Shown: in pieces, positions 43,822-52,728 of the stretch
How positions within the stretch are numbered: position 1 is the stretch's first letter
How the letters are laid out: each line of letters begins with the position of its first letter
Origin: JASGIT01 sp047601665
GTDB taxonomy: Bacteria > Pseudomonadota > Gammaproteobacteria > Burkholderiales > Burkholderiaceae_C
Length of the DNA: 64,000 nucleotides
Assembly: GCA_047601665.1 (NCBI GenBank)
Contig: JASGIT010000001.1
Location: 4,526,001-4,590,000, forward strand
Reading direction: 5' to 3'
Notes under the pieces: generated by a model
Databases searched by the model: none
What the model was told of the DNA's origin: nothing
What the model saw: only the letters and a program-made list of their open reading frames with translations
Program-made: the position numbers and the translations under genes

Positions 43822-44760
43822 ATGAGCCAGACCCAATCCGTCACCTTCAAGAACCGCACCTGGGACGTGGCCGCCACGCTGCGCCTGCCCGAGGGGTTCG
43901 ATCCCGCCAAGAAATACGCAGCCATCGTCTGCGCCCACCCCATCAGCAGCTGCAAGGAGCAGACCTCGGGCGCCATCTACGGCGAGGCGCTGACGAAGGA
44001 GGGCTTCATCACCCTGGCCTTCGACGCTTCTACCCAGGGCGCGAGCGGCGGCGAGCCGCGCTTCCTCGAAGACCCGGCCACGCGCGTCGAGGACTTCCGC
44101 TGCGCCGTGGACTACCTGGTCACCCTGCCCTACGTCGATGAGGAAAAGATCGGCGTGCTGGGTGTGTGCGGTGGCGGCGGCTATGCCGTCAATGCCGCGA
44201 TGACCGAGCGCCGCTTCAAGGCCGTGGGCACCGTGGTGGGCGCCAACTACGGCCGCCTGATGCGCGAGGGCGACATGTCGCCCGATGCCGCCATCAAGAC
44301 GCTGGACGCCATTGCCAAGCAGCGCACCGCCGAGGCGCGCGGCGCCGACCCGCTGATCGTGGGCTACATCCCCGGCTCCGAGGCCGAGCGCGCGAAGGCG
44401 GGCATGAACGACATCGACATCGTCGAAGCCGTGCAGTACTACACCACGCCGCGCGGCCAACAGCCGGGCTCGCCCAACAAGCTGCGCCTGACCAGCACCG
44501 GCGCCGCCGTGGGCTGGGACGCCTTCCACTTCGCCGAGGTGCTGCTGACGCAGCCGCTGCACATCGTCATCGGCGGCGTGCCGGGCGGCTTCGGCTCCTA
44601 CCGCGACGGGCTGGAACTGTATGGCCGCGCGCGCTCGAGTGAGAAGAGCCTCCAGATCGTGCCGAACACGAGCCACTACGACCTGTACGACCAGCCCGAG
44701 GCCACCCGCCAGGCGCTGGCGCAGCTGGTGCCGTTCTACAAGAAGCACCTGGGCGCCTGA
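43822..44760 (+). CDS. Alpha/beta hydrolase with Cys nucleophile (dienelactone hydrolase-like)
   Basis: The 312-residue hydrolase has HPISSCKEQ near the oxyanion region, a nucleophile elbow GVLGVCGGGGYA in which Cys takes the usual Ser place as in dienelactone hydrolases, and a likely His in NTSHYDLYD. ATG 43822 is preferred to 43780 because GAGGA lies ten bases before it and the conserved sequence starts there. It heads an operon with two SDR genes, divergent from the LysR gene. Substrate is unknown. Confidence 0.88.
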   Translation: MSQTQSVTFKNRTWDVAATLRLPEGFDPAKKYAAIVCAHPISSCKEQTSGAIYGEALTKEGFITLAFDASTQGASGGEPRFLEDPATRVEDFRCAVDYLVTLPYVDEEKIGVLGVCGGGGYAVNAAMTERRFKAVGTVVGANYGRLMREGDMSPDAAIKTLDAIAKQRTAEARGADPLIVGYIPGSEAERAKAGMNDIDIVEAVQYYTTPRGQQPGSPNKLRLTSTGAAVGWDAFHFAEVLLTQPLHIVIGGVPGGFGSYRDGLELYGRARSSEKSLQIVPNTSHYDLYDQPEATRQALAQLVPFYKKHLGA

Positions 44761-44808
44761 AACGTCCCCAAGCCGCGCAGCCTGCCGACACACAAAAAAG
44801 CAATCCCC

Positions 44809-45675
44809 ATGAGCAATCCCCCCAAAGTCTGGCTGATCACCGGCGCCTCGTCGGGCTTCGGCAAGGCGCTGGCTGAATCCGTCATCGCCAATGGCGACAT
44901 CGCCGTCATCACCGCGCGCCGCCTGGAGCGCCTGCAATCCATCGCCCAGGGCCACGAAGACCGCGTGCTGCCGCTGGCCGTCGATGTAACCGATGCCGCC
45001 GCGCGCGATAAGGCCGTGGCCGACACGCTGGCGCGCTTTGGCCGCATCGACGTGCTGGCCAACGTGGCCGGGCGCGGCGTGGCGGGCGCCTGCGAGGAGT
45101 TCAGCCTGGAGCAGCTGCGCGAGCAGATGGAGCTGAACTTCTTCGCCGCCGCCGAGATGAGCCGCGCCGTGCTGCCGCAGATGCGCCAGCAGGGTGCGGG
45201 CCACATCCTCACCGTGAGCAGCATCGCCGGGCTCGTGTCCATGAACGCCGCCGGGCCGTACTGCGCGGCCAAGTTCGCCATCGAGGGCTGGACGGAAGCG
45301 CTCGCCATCGAGGCCAGGCCGCTGGGCATCCACGTCACGCTGATCGAGCCCGGCGCGTTCCGCACCGAGTTCGCGGGCGACGTGAACATGCGCCCTGTGC
45401 AGAGCATCGCGGCCTACCGCCCGATGGTCGAGCCGTTCGAGACCTACCTCGCAACCTCCGCCGGCAAGCAGATGGGCGACCCAGCCAAGGCCGCCCGGCG
45501 CATGATCGAAGTGGTGGCGAGCGACGCGCCGCCCCTGCGCCTGATGCTGGGCCGCGATGCGTTCTCGATCTGGGACGCCACCATCACCAGGCGCATCGAA
45601 GACCTCAACGCCTGGCGCGAGCGCGGCGAGGACACGGCCTTCGATGGCGCCGAAGTCGTGGAAATCACGCTGTAG
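44809..45675 (+). CDS. SDR family oxidoreductase (tandem copy 1)
   Basis: The 288-residue classical SDR has TGASSGFG for NADP binding (residues 10-17), an active-site Ser in VSSIAGLVS and a YCAAK pair. It is a paralogue of the next gene with the same block order (LEPGAFRTEFAG in both). The gap of 48 bases after the hydrolase gene and the shared strand suggest one transcript under the LysR regulator. Substrate is not known. Confidence 0.92.
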   Translation: MSNPPKVWLITGASSGFGKALAESVIANGDIAVITARRLERLQSIAQGHEDRVLPLAVDVTDAAARDKAVADTLARFGRIDVLANVAGRGVAGACEEFSLEQLREQMELNFFAAAEMSRAVLPQMRQQGAGHILTVSSIAGLVSMNAAGPYCAAKFAIEGWTEALAIEARPLGIHVTLIEPGAFRTEFAGDVNMRPVQSIAAYRPMVEPFETYLATSAGKQMGDPAKAARRMIEVVASDAPPLRLMLGRDAFSIWDATITRRIEDLNAWRERGEDTAFDGAEVVEITL

Positions 45676-45730
45676 CCCAAGTCCGGCCCATCCGCCACCC
45701 ACTGCAATCCCATTCCCAAGGAGTTCCCTC

Positions 45731-46588
45731 ATGAAAATCTGGTTCATCACCGGCGCATCCTCCGGCTTCGGCAAGGAGCTGGCCCAGGCCGTGCTGGCCC
45801 GGGGCGACAGCGCCGTCCTCACCGCCCGCCGCCTGGAGCCGCTGCAGGCCATCGCCGCCGCGCATGGCGACCGCGCTCTGGCGCTCCAACTCGACGTGAC
45901 CGATCCGGCATCCCGCGCCGCCGCGCTCAAGGCCGCCAACGACAAGTTCGGCCGCATCGACGTGCTCGCCAACATCGCGGGCGCGGGCTCCTACGGCGCG
46001 CTGGAGGCATTCACCCCCGCGCAGATCCGCGCGCAGATGGAGCTGAACTTCTTCGCCGCTGCCGAGCTGTCGCGCGAGGCGCTGCCGCAGATGCGTGCGC
46101 AAAAGTCCGGCCATATCCTCAACCTGACCAGCATCGCCGGGCTGGTGGCCTTCCCCGGCAGCGGGCTGTACTGCGCGTCCAAGTTCGCGCTGGAGGGTTT
46201 TACCGAGGCGCTGCACCACGAGGTCAAGCCCTTCGGCATCCGCGTCACGCTGATCGAGCCCGGTGCCTTCCGCACCGAGTTCGCCAGCAGCGCAGCCATG
46301 AAGGCCGAACGCGAGATCGCCGACTATGCGCCGCTGACCACGGGGATGGAGGACTACTACACCACGCAGAACGGCCAGCAGATGGGCGACCCCGCCAAGG
46401 GCGTGCAGGTCATCATCGACATGGTGGAAAGCGGCACGGCGCCCGTGCGCCTGATGCTGGGCGAAGACGCCTACCAGCTGTGGGAAGGTGCCGTGGCCTC
46501 GCGCGGCCGCGACCTGGCGAAGTGGCGTGCGCGCGGCGAGGCCACGGCCTACCCGGACGCCGTGAAAAACACCGCCCAGGCGCTCTGA
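45731..46588 (+). CDS. SDR family oxidoreductase (tandem copy 2)
   Basis: The 285-residue paralogue of the upstream gene has TGASSGFG, LTSIAGLVAFPGS and YCASK. ATG 45731 (MKIWFITGASS) follows AAGGAG at a good distance; the open extension upstream lies inside copy 1. Both copies keep the Ser-Tyr-Lys triad, so both should be active and may differ in substrate. Confidence 0.92.
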   Translation: MKIWFITGASSGFGKELAQAVLARGDSAVLTARRLEPLQAIAAAHGDRALALQLDVTDPASRAAALKAANDKFGRIDVLANIAGAGSYGALEAFTPAQIRAQMELNFFAAAELSREALPQMRAQKSGHILNLTSIAGLVAFPGSGLYCASKFALEGFTEALHHEVKPFGIRVTLIEPGAFRTEFASSAAMKAEREIADYAPLTTGMEDYYTTQNGQQMGDPAKGVQVIIDMVESGTAPVRLMLGEDAYQLWEGAVASRGRDLAKWRARGEATAYPDAVKNTAQAL

Positions 46589-46603
46589 CGCCGGCTGCGT
46601 CTT

Positions 46604-47341
46604 TCAGGGCAGCGCCCGCCACAGCGCCAGCGCGCCAATCATCACCGGCTGGTGCAGCAGGTAGTACACCAGGCTCCAGCGCCCCAGCACGGCCAGCGCG
46701 CGCCCCGGCGCGGGCAAGGCGGCCGCCAGCCAGGCCCGGTGCCGCGCCAGCAGCCACTGCCCCAGGGCCAGGCCCCACCACATCACGCCCAGCCAGGGGA
46801 AGACGGGCACGTAGTCCTCGGTGAACGGCTTGCGCGTGACGAGGCCCAGCCAGTTGAGGCCGCGGGCGTTGAACCATGGCTCCGCCGCGCTGCCCGCGAG
46901 CAGCGCCGCCGCGGCCCAGGGCAAGGCGATGGCCACAGCCCCGGCGGGCCACAGCCAGCGCCCCCCGCCCGCCGTGAGCCGCGCCGCCACCAGCATCACC
47001 GCCATGCCGTGCAGCACGCCGAAGTAGATGAAGCTGTGCGGAAACATCAGGTACGAGCCCGCGCTGACCAGCAGCGCCGCGCCCACCACCCGCCGCCAGC
47101 GCCGCCAGAAGCGGGGCCAGCCCAGCCCGGCGTCCAGCGCCAGGGCCTGGCCCAGGCCCGCGCAGAGCAGGAACAGGCTCACGATCGCGGTGCGCTGGTG
47201 CGTCCAGAACGGGTCGGCGAGAAAGTCCTGCGGCCAGAGCCCGAAATGGCTCAGGTCGAAGCAGAAGTGGAAGACCGTCATCCACACCATGGCGAGGCCG
47301 CGCAGGGCGTCTACGGAATCGGAACGGGAAGAGTCGGGCAC
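46604..47341 (-). CDS. HGSNAT-type (DUF1624) membrane protein
   Basis: The 245-residue polytopic protein starts from GTG at 47341. The N-terminal SDSVDALRGLAMVWMTVFHFCFDLSHFG is the heparan-alpha-glucosaminide N-acetyltransferase-like catalytic domain start, with six to eight hydrophobic helices following. Such proteins are thought to acetylate or otherwise acylate glycans across the membrane. Function in bacteria is mostly unknown. It is divergent from the Cys-rich small gene with a 26-base gap. Confidence 0.85.
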   Translation of the reverse strand: MPDSSRSDSVDALRGLAMVWMTVFHFCFDLSHFGLWPQDFLADPFWTHQRTAIVSLFLLCAGLGQALALDAGLGWPRFWRRWRRVVGAALLVSAGSYLMFPHSFIYFGVLHGMAVMLVAARLTAGGGRWLWPAGAVAIALPWAAAALLAGSAAEPWFNARGLNWLGLVTRKPFTEDYVPVFPWLGVMWWGLALGQWLLARHRAWLAAALPAPGRALAVLGRWSLVYYLLHQPVMIGALALWRALP

Positions 47342-47367
47342 GGGACGATGGGCGAAAATAGCCGCCC

Positions 47368-47763
47368 ATGGTAACCACGCCTCCTCTGCGCACCGAATGC
47401 CCGCCCGGCCTGTGCGTGTGTGGGCGGGACGCGCTGCTGAACACCCCGGGCGGCGACTGCCGCGTGCTGCGGCTCACGCGCGAAGAAGAAAAGCGCCTGG
47501 TGCAGCGGCTGGAAAACCTCGAAGACCTGGCCGCGCTGCGCCGCATGGAGGAGCGCATGGCGCAGCAGCTGGGCATTCGCCTGTCGATCGCCACCAGCCC
47601 GCACGGCGTGCGCAGCCTGCGCGGCATCACCATCCTGGTGCACGAGCAGCCCGGCCTGTGCCGCAAGACGCGGCAATCCATTCCGGAAGCCATCAAGAAA
47701 AGCATGGAGCAGCGGCCCGAAATCGCCTGGGCGCTGCTGGACGAGGGCGGGCTGTTCGCCTAA
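47368..47763 (+). CDS. Conserved-looking Cys-rich small protein of unknown function
   Basis: The 131-residue protein has four cysteines in the first 31 residues (C11, C16, C18, C31: CPPGLCVCGR ... GGDC), a charged helix (LTREEEKRLVQRLENLEDL) and a fifth cysteine in QPGLCRKTRQ. No signal peptide or membrane helix is present. The cysteine spacing could bind zinc or an iron-sulfur cluster. I do not recognise a characterised family. It is convergent with the MHYT gene, with an 11-base gap. Confidence 0.7.
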   Translation: MVTTPPLRTECPPGLCVCGRDALLNTPGGDCRVLRLTREEEKRLVQRLENLEDLAALRRMEERMAQQLGIRLSIATSPHGVRSLRGITILVHEQPGLCRKTRQSIPEAIKKSMEQRPEIAWALLDEGGLFA

Positions 47764-47774
47764 AAAACGAACGG

Positions 47775-49934
47775 CTACGGCGGCAGCAGCGGCGAGAGCA
47801 CCGACGGCGCAAACGCCGCCTGCATGCCGTTCCCGGCCTGCGCGCGCGGCAGGGCCTGGCCCATGAGCGCGTGCGGCGGCAGCGGGCGGGCGAACAGGAA
47901 GCCCTGCAACTCGTCGCAGCCCAGGTCGATCAGCGCATCGCGCTGGGCCAGCGTCTCCACCCCCTCGGCCACCACGCACAGGCCCAGGGCGTGGCCCAGT
48001 TGCACGATGGCGTTGACCACGGCGCGCGCGTCGGCGTCCTGGGCCACGTCTTGAACGAATTCGCGGTCGATCTTGAGTTCGTGCGCGCGTATCTTGCGCA
48101 GCTTGGCCAGGCTGGAGTGCCCGGTGCCAAAGTCGTCGATGGAGAGCTTGACGCCCAGTTCCTCCAATGCGCGCAGCACATGCATCGTGGCCTGGGTGTC
48201 TTCCATGACGGCGGTTTCGGTGATTTCGCACAGCAGCTGCCCGCCGGCAATGCCGTGGCGCGCCAGAGCGCTGCCCACGCGCTGCGCGATGTCCTGCTGG
48301 CGCAGCTGGTGGGCGGACAGGTTGACCGACACGCGCAGCCGGCGTCCTTCCTGGCTCCAGGCCGCCACCTGGCGGCACGCCTCGTCCAGGATCCAGTCGC
48401 CCATCGCGCCGATGAGGCCGAAGCGCTCGGCCAGCGGGATGAACTGCGCCGGGCTCATCAGCCCGTGCACGGGATGCTGCCAGCGCACTAGGGCCTCCAC
48501 GCCGCGCACCTTGCCGCTGCGGGCATCCACCTTGGGCTGGTAGACCAGGCACAGCTGCCCGCGCGCCACGGCCTCGCGCAGATCCTGGAGCAGCAGGATC
48601 TGGTCGGCCACGCCCTGGAGCATCCGCTCCTCGAACACCGCGTAGGTGGAGCCGCCCGCGCGCTTGGCGGCGTACATGGCGGCGTCGGCGTGGGAGAGCA
48701 GCTTGTCCTTGGGCCCGTGCTCCGGGTAGACCACGATGCCGATGGAGCACGAGAGCGCCACGTCGCGGCCCGCCACCTCGAACATGCCGGTCAGCGTGCG
48801 CAGCGTGCGCTGGGCCATGGCGATGGCGTCTTCCACCGCCGAGATTTCGTCCAGCAGCACCACGAATTCGTCGCCGCCCAGGCGTGCGAGCGTATCGGTT
48901 TCGCGCACGATGGCCTTGAGCCGCCTGGCCACCTGCACCAGCACCTTGTCGCCCGCCGCGTGGCCGAAGCCGTCGTTCACGGGCTTGAAACCGTCCAGGT
49001 CGACGAACAGCAGGCCCAGCTTGCGCGACTGCATGTGGGGCCGCTGGCGCGAACGGTCCACGCGCGCCAGGCCCTGGCGCAGGCGGTCTTCGAACAAAGC
49101 GCGGTTGGGCACGCCCGTGAGCGCATCCAGGAAGGCCACGCGCTGCAATTCGTTGTTGGCCGTCTGGAGCGAACCCGCGAGCTTCGTGGCGCGCGCCTGC
49201 ATACGCGCATCCAGCACCGAGGCAAGCAGCGCCACCGCCAGCAGCACGACCACGGCGAACACGACGACAAAGCCCAGCGCGCTGCCGCCCAGGCCGTTCG
49301 CGCTCATGCAGATCGACCCCATCTCGAAGCCCGCCGCCGCCATGCCCGCGTAGTGCATACCGCTGATGGCCAGCCCCATGACCACGGCGGCCGCGCCCTG
49401 CGCCCACCGTGCCCGCGCCCCCCGGAGCCGGCGCAGGCCGAAAAAGATCAGCAGCGCCACCGCCGACGCCCCGCAGGCAATGCCTGCCGAGAGGGCCACC
49501 CACCGCCCGTCCCAGACGATGCCGGGCTCCATGCGCATGGCCGCCATGCCGATGTAGTGCATGGCGCAGATGCCGCCGCCCATCGTCAGCGCGCCCAGCA
49601 GCAGAGTGCCCGCGTCCAGCCTTTCGCGGCTGGCGATGAACAGCGCGACGAGCGACACCGCCACCGCCGCCAGCCACGACAGCAGCGTGATGGAGGGCGC
49701 ATAGCCAATCTCGACGGGCAGCCCCAGCGCCAGCATCCCCACGAAATGCATGGACCAGACGCCCGAGCCCATGACCAGCGCGCCGCCCACGATCCAGGCC
49801 GCCGCTATGCCGCGCTCCTGCTTGTGGACGCGCCGGGCCAGGTCCAGCGCCACGTAGGACGCGAACATGGCCACCAGAACGGACAGCGCCACCACGCCTT
49901 TGTCATAGGTCGCGGTATAGAAAGCAGCGCTCAT
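47775..49934 (-). CDS. MHYT-GGDEF-EAL cyclic-di-GMP enzyme
   Basis: The 719-residue protein has seven N-terminal helices bearing MHYT sensor motifs (SMHFVGMLAL, AMHYIGMAAM, GMHYAGMAAA), proposed to sense oxygen, CO or NO via bound metal. A GGDEF domain follows, with intact GGDEF and an RETD inhibitory site five residues before, then an EAL domain (GVEALVRWQHP, SIDDFGTGHSS, VVAEGVET). Both catalytic motifs look intact, so synthesis, hydrolysis or a switch between them is possible. It is the second c-di-GMP enzyme in the window and stands alone. Confidence 0.94.
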   Translation of the reverse strand: MSAAFYTATYDKGVVALSVLVAMFASYVALDLARRVHKQERGIAAAWIVGGALVMGSGVWSMHFVGMLALGLPVEIGYAPSITLLSWLAAVAVSLVALFIASRERLDAGTLLLGALTMGGGICAMHYIGMAAMRMEPGIVWDGRWVALSAGIACGASAVALLIFFGLRRLRGARARWAQGAAAVVMGLAISGMHYAGMAAAGFEMGSICMSANGLGGSALGFVVVFAVVVLLAVALLASVLDARMQARATKLAGSLQTANNELQRVAFLDALTGVPNRALFEDRLRQGLARVDRSRQRPHMQSRKLGLLFVDLDGFKPVNDGFGHAAGDKVLVQVARRLKAIVRETDTLARLGGDEFVVLLDEISAVEDAIAMAQRTLRTLTGMFEVAGRDVALSCSIGIVVYPEHGPKDKLLSHADAAMYAAKRAGGSTYAVFEERMLQGVADQILLLQDLREAVARGQLCLVYQPKVDARSGKVRGVEALVRWQHPVHGLMSPAQFIPLAERFGLIGAMGDWILDEACRQVAAWSQEGRRLRVSVNLSAHQLRQQDIAQRVGSALARHGIAGGQLLCEITETAVMEDTQATMHVLRALEELGVKLSIDDFGTGHSSLAKLRKIRAHELKIDREFVQDVAQDADARAVVNAIVQLGHALGLCVVAEGVETLAQRDALIDLGCDELQGFLFARPLPPHALMGQALPRAQAGNGMQAAFAPSVLSPLLPP

Positions 49935-50121
49935 GGATGCATTTTGCGATTCATTTCAATCGACGCTTGTAGTTACAAAAAAGGATATTGTCAACGCAGC
50001 CGGCCCGGCAAGCCCCATTTCGCCCCGGCCCCCGCCTCTGCGGCGCCCGCTGAAAGGAAATTGATAGCTTGCCGGGGCATCATCACGGCCCCCGTTCGCT
50101 ACCCCTACAGGAGACAGATCC

Positions 50122-51108
50122 GTGACCGCATTCCCCCTGAACCGCCGCCAGCTGCTGGCAGGCGCCGCCGCCAGCCTGTCGCCGCTGGCGTTCGCGCAGT
50201 CCGCCAACTGGCCCGCCAAGCCGATCCGCCTCGTGGTGCCGTTCGCGCCGGGCGGCAGTTCGGAGATCGTGGCGCGCGCCGCCGCCGCCGAGATGGCCAA
50301 GACCATCGGCCAGAACGTGTTCGTGGACAACAAGCCCGGCGCGGCGGGCAACATCGCCATGCAGGAAGTGGCCAACAGCACGGACGAGCACACCATCATC
50401 CTGGGCCACATCGGCACGCTGGCCGTCAACCCCTACATCTTCCCCAAGCTGCCCTACGACGCGAACCGCGACTTCGCGCCGATCACGCTGCTGTCCAAGG
50501 TGCCCAGCCTGTACGTGGTGCACCCGGACCTGCCGATCAAGAACATCACCGAAATGATCGCCTACGCCAAGGCCCGGCCCGGCCAGCTGAACTACGGCTC
50601 GGCGGGCAACGGCAGCGCGGGGCACCTGGCGTTCGAGTACCTGAAGATGGTGACCAACGCCTTCATGCTGCACGTGCCCTACCGCGGCACCGGCCCCATG
50701 CTGACCGACCTGATGGCGGGCCGCCTGCAGGCCGCCTCGGTGGGCGCGCCGGCGCTGCTGCCGTTCATCAAGTCGGGCAAGCTGCGCTGCATCGCCACCG
50801 GCACCGCGCAGCGCCTGCCGCAGATGCCCGACGTGCCCACGGTGGCCGAACAGGGCTTCAAGGGCTTCGAGATGACGCAGTGGTACGGCCTGCTCGCGCC
50901 CAGCAAATGGGCCAAGCCCCACATCGCCAAGCTGGAGGCCGAGGCCATCAAGGCCGCGCACAGCGCGCCGGTGAAGGACAAGCTCTCGCAGGAAACGGCG
51001 CTGGCCGTGGGCAACACCGCCGCCGAGTTCGACGCCTTCATCAAGGCCGAGCAGGCGCGCTGGAAGCCGGTGATCGCGCGCGCCCAGATCAAGCCGGAAG
51101 GCGCTTGA
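50122..51108 (+). CDS. Bug-family tripartite tricarboxylate transporter binding protein
   Basis: The 328-residue periplasmic solute receptor has the signal peptide FPLNRRQLLAGAAASLSPLAF, whose twin Arg suggests possible Tat export. The mature start is NWPAKPIRLVVPFAPGGSSEI, typical of the Bug family expanded in Burkholderiales. It binds small carboxylates. No TctA/TctB membrane genes are adjacent, as usual for orphan Bug proteins. It converges on bioB through a repeat that can act as terminator. Confidence 0.93.
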   Translation: MTAFPLNRRQLLAGAAASLSPLAFAQSANWPAKPIRLVVPFAPGGSSEIVARAAAAEMAKTIGQNVFVDNKPGAAGNIAMQEVANSTDEHTIILGHIGTLAVNPYIFPKLPYDANRDFAPITLLSKVPSLYVVHPDLPIKNITEMIAYAKARPGQLNYGSAGNGSAGHLAFEYLKMVTNAFMLHVPYRGTGPMLTDLMAGRLQAASVGAPALLPFIKSGKLRCIATGTAQRLPQMPDVPTVAEQGFKGFEMTQWYGLLAPSKWAKPHIAKLEAEAIKAAHSAPVKDKLSQETALAVGNTAAEFDAFIKAEQARWKPVIARAQIKPEGA

Positions 51109-51114
51109 TTTTTT

Positions 51115-51166
51115 GAATGAAAAGAGCCTCCAGCGCTTATCCATCAAGCGCTGGCAGCTACTTTTT
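51115..51166 (-). repeat. Dispersed hairpin repeat, copy 5, likely bidirectional terminator
   Basis: CCAGCGCTT (51130-51138) pairs perfectly with AAGCGCTGG (51146-51154). T-rich stretches flank both sides (TTTTTTG before, CTTTTTC after), so the repeat can end both the Bug-protein transcript and the long propionyl-CoA operon that ends with bioB. Confidence 0.8.
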
Positions 51167-52176
51167 CAGGAGCAAACCTCGGTCGCGCGCAGGCCGAGCT
51201 TGGCGAGCAGCTGCACGTCGGCGGCCACGTCCGGGTTGCCGGTGACCAGCAGTTTGTCGCCGTAGAAGATGGAATTGGCCCCGGCCATGAAGCACAGCGC
51301 CTGCACCGCCTCGCCCAGCTGCTGGCGGCCCGCCGACAGGCGCACGCGCGCGCGGGGCATGGTGATGCGGGCCACGGCGATCATGCGCACGAAGTCCAGC
51401 GGGTCGATCGGCTCGCTGTCGGCCAGCGGCGTGCCGGGCACGCGCACCAGGCTGTTGATGGGCACGGATTCGGGGTACGGGCTCAGGTTGGCCAACTGCG
51501 CGATCAGCCCCGCGCGGTGCACCGGCGCCTCGCCCATGCCCACGATGCCGCCGCAGCACACGCTGATGCCCGCCGCGCGCACGTGGGCCAGGGTGTCGAG
51601 CCGGTCCTGGTACTGGCGCGTGCTGACCACGTCCTGGTAGTACTCGGGCGCGGTGTCCAGGTTGTGGTTGTAGTAGTCCAGCCCCGCGCCCTTGAGCGCC
51701 TGGGCCTGGTGCGGCTCCAACATGCCCAGCGTGGCGCAGGTCTGCAGGCCCAGGCCCTTCACGGCGCTGATGAGTTCGCTCACCTTCTCGATGTCGCGGT
51801 CCTTGGGCGCGCGCCAGGCCGCGCCCATGCAAAAGCGCGTGGCGCCCGCGTCCTTGGCGGCCTGGGCGGCGCGGGTGACGTCGGCCACGTCCATGAGCTT
51901 CTGCGCCTGCACGCCGGTGTCGAACTCGGCGGACTGGGGGCAGTAGCCGCAGTTCTCGGGGCAGCCGCCGGTCTTCACCGACAGCAGCGTGGCCAGTTCG
52001 ATGTCGCCCGCGGGCCAATACTGGCGGTGCACGGTCTGCGCCTCGAAGACCAGGTCGAGCAGGGGTTTGTCGAGCAGGGCCTGCACGGCCTCCAGGCTCC
52101 ACGGGCCTTGCGGCTGGACGGGCGGCGCGGGACGGCGGTGCAGTTGGACGGGGGCGGCCAGGGTTTCCATGGACAT
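51166..52176 (-). CDS. bioB: Biotin synthase
   Basis: The 336-residue radical-SAM enzyme inserts sulfur into dethiobiotin. The [4Fe-4S] cysteines are Cys72, Cys76 and Cys79 (GGCPENCGYC). The remaining family blocks (YYNHNLDTAPEYY, CCGGIVGMGE, NSLVRVPGTPL) are present and length is normal. ATG 52176 is chosen (MSMETLAAP). It is the last gene of the propionyl-CoA operon, so biotin supply is co-expressed with the biotin-dependent carboxylase. Confidence 0.97.
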   Translation of the reverse strand: MSMETLAAPVQLHRRPAPPVQPQGPWSLEAVQALLDKPLLDLVFEAQTVHRQYWPAGDIELATLLSVKTGGCPENCGYCPQSAEFDTGVQAQKLMDVADVTRAAQAAKDAGATRFCMGAAWRAPKDRDIEKVSELISAVKGLGLQTCATLGMLEPHQAQALKGAGLDYYNHNLDTAPEYYQDVVSTRQYQDRLDTLAHVRAAGISVCCGGIVGMGEAPVHRAGLIAQLANLSPYPESVPINSLVRVPGTPLADSEPIDPLDFVRMIAVARITMPRARVRLSAGRQQLGEAVQALCFMAGANSIFYGDKLLVTGNPDVAADVQLLAKLGLRATEVCS

Positions 52177-52202
52177 GGTGGTTGCCTTTGTTTTTGTGTC
52201 AG

Positions 52203-52667
52203 TCAGTTGCCCAGCGCGGCGACGACCTCGGGCGGCGCCTGCACCAGTTCGATCAGCACGCCTTCGCCCGCGATCGGGAATTCGTCGCTGGCCTTGGGGT
52301 GCAGGAAGGTGATGTCGTACCCCGCCGCGCCCTTGCGGATGCCGCCCGGCGCGAAGCGCACGCCCTGGGCGGTGAGCCATTCCACGGCCTTGGGCAAATC
52401 GTCGATCCACAGGCCGATGTGATTGAGCGGCGTGGCGTGCACGGCGGGTTTCTTCTCGATGTCGAGCGGCTGCATGATGTCCACCTCGACCACGTGCGCG
52501 CCTCGGCCCATGGCGAGGATGTCTTCATCCACGTTCTCGCGCTCGCTGCGGAAGGTGCCGGTTTGGGTGAGGCCCAGCATGTCTACCCACAGCGCCTTCA
52601 TGCGCTCTTTGTCGGTGCCGCCGATGGCGATCTGCTGGATGCCCAGTACCTTGAAGGGTCGGGTCAT
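52203..52667 (-). CDS. VOC-family protein, probable methylmalonyl-CoA epimerase
   Basis: The 154-residue vicinal-oxygen-chelate protein has the N-terminal VLGIQQIAIGGTDKE and the second metal half NHIGLWIDDLPKAVEWL ... GVLIELVQAPPE. Its place between pccA and bioB, in an operon with the mutase and meaB, makes (2S/2R)-methylmalonyl-CoA epimerase the likely role. Sequence alone would also fit a lactoylglutathione lyase-like enzyme. ATG 52667 follows AGGAG at seven bases. A hairpin repeat fills most of the gap to pccA. Confidence 0.8.
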   Translation of the reverse strand: MTRPFKVLGIQQIAIGGTDKERMKALWVDMLGLTQTGTFRSERENVDEDILAMGRGAHVVEVDIMQPLDIEKKPAVHATPLNHIGLWIDDLPKAVEWLTAQGVRFAPGGIRKGAAGYDITFLHPKASDEFPIAGEGVLIELVQAPPEVVAALGN

Positions 52668-52683
52668 TAGATACTCCTTTTTT

Positions 52684-52728
52684 GATAGCTGCCAGCGCTT
52701 GTCCATCAAGCGCTGGAGGCCGATTTCA
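52684..52728 (+). repeat. Dispersed hairpin repeat, copy 6 (best consensus)
   Basis: GATAGCTGCCAGCGCTTG, TCCATC, AAGCGCTGG and AGGCCGATTTCATT give perfect nine-base arms CCAGCGCTT/AAGCGCTGG. It lies between pccA and the VOC gene, and its end overlaps the pccA stop codon region. Confidence 0.85.
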
